A stretch of 64,000 bases of DNA, taken from positions 62,001 through 126,000 of the forward strand of contig NZ_MZNT01000003.1 in assembly GCF_002042965.1 (NCBI RefSeq), given 5' to 3'. Below are positions 61,274 through 64,000 of this stretch, in pieces (within the stretch, counting starts at the first letter, position 1; each line of letters begins with the position of its first letter). A model generated the notes under the pieces. That model did not search any database. It was not told the origin of the DNA and was given only the letters and a program-made list of their open reading frames with translations. The translations under genes and the position numbers were made by a program. The stretch is from Paenibacillus sp. 32352 (lineage in GTDB: Bacteria > Bacillota > Bacilli > Paenibacillales > NBRC-103111).

Positions 61274-62043
61274 ACAGCTTGCAGCTGCCAGAAAGCAGCT
61301 TTACTGTCGATCAGTTGAAGGTGGAGGTGTACCGGAATCGCGGCGAGCTTGGGGAAGCTGCCGCCGCCGCAGCGGCCGAAGCGATACGCGCAAGGCTGCG
61401 CGGCCAGCCGAGTGTCCGCATCGTGTTTGCAGCCGCACCGTCGCAGAACGAGTTTCTGGACCGGCTTTCCAAGGAACCGGAGATCGATTGGAGCCGGGTG
61501 ACGGCGTTTCATATGGATGAATACATGGGACTTCCTTCCGGCGCTCCCGAACGCTTCTCTCACTATTTGAAGCAGCGCTTCTTCAGCAAGGTTGGCTTGG
61601 GACAAGTTCATTATATCGACGGGAGCAAGGGAGCCGAGGAGGAGTGTGTTCGCTATTCGGCTCTGCTGAAGGAGGCACCGATCGATCTTGTATGTCTCGG
61701 GATCGGCGAGAACGGGCATATCGCCTTTAACGATCCGCCGGTGGCGGACTTCGAGGATCCGCTCACCGTCAAATGCGTGGAGCTGGACGAAGCATGCAGA
61801 CAGCAGCAGGTGCATGACGGCTGCTTCCCCGATCTGGCATCCGTTCCGACCCATGCGCTGACCATGACGATCCCGGCCTTGCTCGCCGGAGCGCAGCTGT
61901 TCTGCATGGTCCCCGGTCCAACCAAGCGGGCGGCCGTACGGGCAGCGCTGACCGGGCCGATCTCAACGGCTTGCCCGGCATCTATTCTTCGCAGGCATCC
62001 AAGCTGCGTCCTGTATGTCGACAGCGACTCGTATGGAGGGTAA
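61270..62043 (+). CDS. nagB: Glucosamine-6-phosphate deaminase-like protein (NagB family)
   Basis: 257 residues. NagB motifs are FHMDEYMGLP, IDLVCLGIGENGHIAFNDPP and a C-terminal MVPGPTKRAAVRAALTGP. The catalytic Asp (HMDE), Glu (GENGH) and His are kept. NagB turns glucosamine-6-phosphate into fructose-6-phosphate and ammonia. AGAGGAGGAGA lies before ATG 61270, and the NagA gene follows five bases after the stop. Because of the oxidoreductase neighbours its true substrate may be a modified amino sugar. Confidence 0.88.
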   Translation: MNSLQLPESSFTVDQLKVEVYRNRGELGEAAAAAAAEAIRARLRGQPSVRIVFAAAPSQNEFLDRLSKEPEIDWSRVTAFHMDEYMGLPSGAPERFSHYLKQRFFSKVGLGQVHYIDGSKGAEEECVRYSALLKEAPIDLVCLGIGENGHIAFNDPPVADFEDPLTVKCVELDEACRQQQVHDGCFPDLASVPTHALTMTIPALLAGAQLFCMVPGPTKRAAVRAALTGPISTACPASILRRHPSCVLYVDSDSYGG

Positions 62044-62047
62044 GCCG

Positions 62048-63262
62048 ATGACGAAGCGGATAGAACGCCTGGAAGGTATTCATTACCGGACGGGAGAGCG
62101 AATCGCAGTAGAGATAAGCGAAGGCCGGATTACGGCGGTTACGCCAGCCGGAGCTGGCGGCGAAATGTCTCAGGAGCTCCCGTGGATCGCCCCGGGGCTC
62201 GTTGATTTGCAGGTCAACGGCTGGACCGGCTTCGACCTGAACACGCTGCCGCTGTCGGTGGAGACGGTCGCCCGGTTGACCGAAGCGCTGTGGCAGGTCG
62301 GGGTCACGGCGTATTACCCGACCCTCATTACGAACAGCGACGAAGCGATTGCGTCGTCGCTGCGCACGATTGCCTCAGCCTGCAGCGGCAGCGCCAGGCT
62401 GAACGCATCCATCCCGGGCCTGCATCTCGAAGGCCCGTTCATCTCGCCGCAGGACGGCTCCCGCGGCGCGCACGACCAGCGCTTCGTCAAAGCCCCGGAT
62501 TGGGCTTTGTTCGAGCGCTGGCAGGATGCGGCAGCCGGCCGCATCAAGATCATTACCCTGTCGCCGGAATGGGACGGCGCCGCGGATTTCATCGCCCGCT
62601 GCGTGGACAGCGGCGTGAAGGTGTCGATCGGGCATACGTCGGCGACGCCCGAGCAGATCCGCGATGCGGCGGCAGCGGGAGCGAGCCTGTCGACGCATCT
62701 GGGCAACGGCGCCCATCCGATGCTGCCGCGCCACCCGAACTATCTGTGGGAGCAGCTGGCCGACGACCGGCTGTGGGGCTGTGTTATCGCGGACGGCTTC
62801 CATCTGCCTTCCTCCGTGCTGAAGGTGGCGCTTAGAGCGAAGGGCGCCAAGCTGCTGATGGTCAGCGACGCCGTAGCTTTGGGCGGGATGGCGCCGGGAG
62901 AGTACGAGACGCATATCGGAGGCAGGGTGACGCTGACTCCGGAGGGGCGGCTGCATCTGACCGGGGAGCCGAAGCTGCTGGCCGGCTCGGTTTTGCCGCT
63001 GACGGCGGGGATTCAGCATATGCAGGCTGAAGGCCTATGCAGCTTCGCCGAGGCTTGGGAGCTGGCCTCGCTCAGGCCCTCGGCCTGCATGGGGCTCCCA
63101 ACGGAGGAGGGCCTTGCAGTCGGCGCTCCAGGCAATGTAGTCTTGTTCAGCCGCAGCGATGACGGGATTCGAATCGAGCGAACCTATCAATATGGCGAGC
63201 TGGTCTACGAATGCACACACAGTTCCGGCGATTATGCTGCCTCTGCTGTTGAAAGCAGCTGA
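62048..63262 (+). CDS. nagA: N-acetylglucosamine-6-phosphate deacetylase
   Basis: 404 residues from ATG 62048, eight bases after GGAGGG; upstream in-frame ATG 62033 lies on the site. Amidohydrolase-fold metal ligands and catalytic residues are in LHLEGPFISP (Glu), SIGHTSATPEQIRDA (His), STHLGNGAHPM (His) and MVSDAVALGG (catalytic Asp). It removes acetate from GlcNAc-6-P to feed NagB. The base composition is notably GC-rich from 62,100 to 63,100 compared with its neighbours. Last gene of the operon. Confidence 0.93.
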   Translation: MTKRIERLEGIHYRTGERIAVEISEGRITAVTPAGAGGEMSQELPWIAPGLVDLQVNGWTGFDLNTLPLSVETVARLTEALWQVGVTAYYPTLITNSDEAIASSLRTIASACSGSARLNASIPGLHLEGPFISPQDGSRGAHDQRFVKAPDWALFERWQDAAAGRIKIITLSPEWDGAADFIARCVDSGVKVSIGHTSATPEQIRDAAAAGASLSTHLGNGAHPMLPRHPNYLWEQLADDRLWGCVIADGFHLPSSVLKVALRAKGAKLLMVSDAVALGGMAPGEYETHIGGRVTLTPEGRLHLTGEPKLLAGSVLPLTAGIQHMQAEGLCSFAEAWELASLRPSACMGLPTEEGLAVGAPGNVVLFSRSDDGIRIERTYQYGELVYECTHSSGDYAASAVESS

Positions 63263-63305
63263 GACAATCGCATGTTTATAAGCATGAAGAAATCCAGTTA
63301 AAGCG

Positions 63306-63358
63306 AAACTCCGTATCCCATCCAGCTGTTCCGGCTGTATGGGATACGGAGTTTTTAA
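63306..63358. terminator. Strong terminator between nagA and the AraC-type gene
   Basis: Perfect sixteen-base arms AAACTCCGTATCCCAT (63306-63321) and ATGGGATACGGAGTTT (63339-63354), flanked by A and T tracts, so it could work in both directions. Confidence 0.9.
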
Positions 63359-63392
63359 ATCGATCGCTCCATTTTCTGTACCATTCCTCGGC

Positions 63393-64000
63393 TTATTCCA
63401 CCGATAAACGCGAAGCATATTTCTTGCGGTATTCCCCCGGCGTAATCCCCGAATACCGTTTAAACATACGAATGAAGGAATTGGCATTCTGATAACCGAC
63501 ATGGGCGGCGACATCCTGGATCTTGAGCTCCAGATTATCCAGCAGCAGCTTCGCCCTCTGGATGCGGAGATCGTTCAAATAATCGCTGAAGTTCATTCCA
63601 GTCTTTTCCTTGAAGTAGGTCGACAAATAACCTGACGTAATGTTCAGCTTATCCGCCATGAAGTCGAGAGTGATATCCTCATGCAAATGGGCGTCCAGGT
63701 AGTCGATAACGAAGCGGGTGATCGGGTCTTGATCCTCCGTATGCTCACGGATCAGCTGCACGACCGGATGCAGCAGCGCCTCGAACCATTGCTGGAACTG
63801 CTCCGTACTGTAAAATCCGCTCAGCGCATGGAGGGAAGGCTTCATCAGGCTGCCGCTGCCGGACTGGCTATGAAGATTCAGCTTTTGCAGCGTCTTATCC
63901 GTCTGCAGCGAGATTTCCTTGGCGAACTGCCAATACGTTTCCGCAGAGGAACCGCGCCGGACGAGCTGGTCCAAATGCTTGGCGATCCATTCGTCAACAG
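63393..64000 (-). CDS. AraC-family regulator, 5' end beyond the window
   Basis: The frame is open from the right edge to TAA at 63393 (at least 202 residues); the N-terminus is missing. The C-terminal AraC DNA-binding domain has both helix-turn-helices (ITLDFMADKLNITSGYLSTYFKEKTG and IQDVAAHVGYQNANSFIRMFKRYSG, with a typical ending TPGEYRKKY). The upstream part (FQQWFEALLHPVVQLIREH) is a helical linker as in YesN-type response regulators and membrane-bound AraC proteins. It may control the adjacent amino sugar operon. Confidence 0.9.
   Translation of the reverse strand, partial: VDEWIAKHLDQLVRRGSSAETYWQFAKEISLQTDKTLQKLNLHSQSGSGSLMKPSLHALSGFYSTEQFQQWFEALLHPVVQLIREHTEDQDPITRFVIDYLDAHLHEDITLDFMADKLNITSGYLSTYFKEKTGMNFSDYLNDLRIQRAKLLLDNLELKIQDVAAHVGYQNANSFIRMFKRYSGITPGEYRKKYASRLSVE

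Overview
The window looks like a chromosomal stretch from a spore-forming Gram-positive bacterium of the Paenibacillus type. This rests on gene content: Bacillus-type DnaB and DnaI helicase loaders, the Firmicute coproheme decarboxylase HemQ, a GerA/GerB/GerC spore germination operon, a three-gene succinate dehydrogenase of the Bacillus kind, S-layer homology (SLH) repeats, strong GGAGG ribosome binding sites and many sigma-A promoters. No database search was possible, so the genus is an inference.

Layout. 1-4.1 kb: a partial aldo/keto reductase, a YumC-type ferredoxin-NADP reductase, and a divergent type II NADH dehydrogenase behind a Rex-like operator. 4.1-7.8 kb: a YtrA-like GntR/ABC transporter operon with its palindromic operator, then SppA and an RDD membrane protein. 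7.8-12.1 kb: hemQ, small YuiB/YwbE-like genes, dnaB and dnaI. 12.1-15.5 kb: an accessory patch with a GntR/FCD regulator, a PEBP-like protein, a frameshifted small secreted protein and a drug efflux pump. 15.5-20.1 kb: trxA, uvrC and a large CPBP membrane protease. 20.3-24 kb: a c-di-AMP (ydaO-type) riboswitch in front of ktrB, ktrA and a cation/proton antiporter. 24-28.4 kb: a LysR regulator divergent from sdhCAB. 28.4-31.8 kb: a LacI regulator, an intracellular unsaturated uronyl hydrolase (GH88) and a cation diffusion facilitator.

32.4-41.9 kb holds the most unusual content: three large secreted proteins on one strand. The first is a 1933-residue double pectate lyase (PL1 and PL9) with six FN3 modules, a cohesin, a FIVAR module and a dockerin. 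The second has an N-terminal cohesin and three C-terminal SLH repeats. The third is non-catalytic and carries a laminin-G-like module, FN3, Big, FIVAR and a dockerin. Together they look like a small wall-anchored cohesin/dockerin complex for pectin, comparable in principle to a cellulosome but built from very few parts. The GH88 enzyme 2 kb upstream would act on unsaturated uronides of the kind lyases release.

42-64 kb: several hypothetical or accessory genes (SUKH-like, pentapeptide repeat, DUF1906), an MFS pump, RtcB, a ger operon on the minus strand, an HxlR regulator convergent with a PRISE-type reductase, an ECF sigma factor with a DUF4179 partner, pdxK, and a five-gene operon pairing two Gfo/Idh/MocA dehydrogenases and a TIM-barrel isomerase with NagB and NagA. 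An AraC-type regulator runs off the right edge. I saw no tRNA, rRNA, CRISPR array, insertion sequence or prophage.
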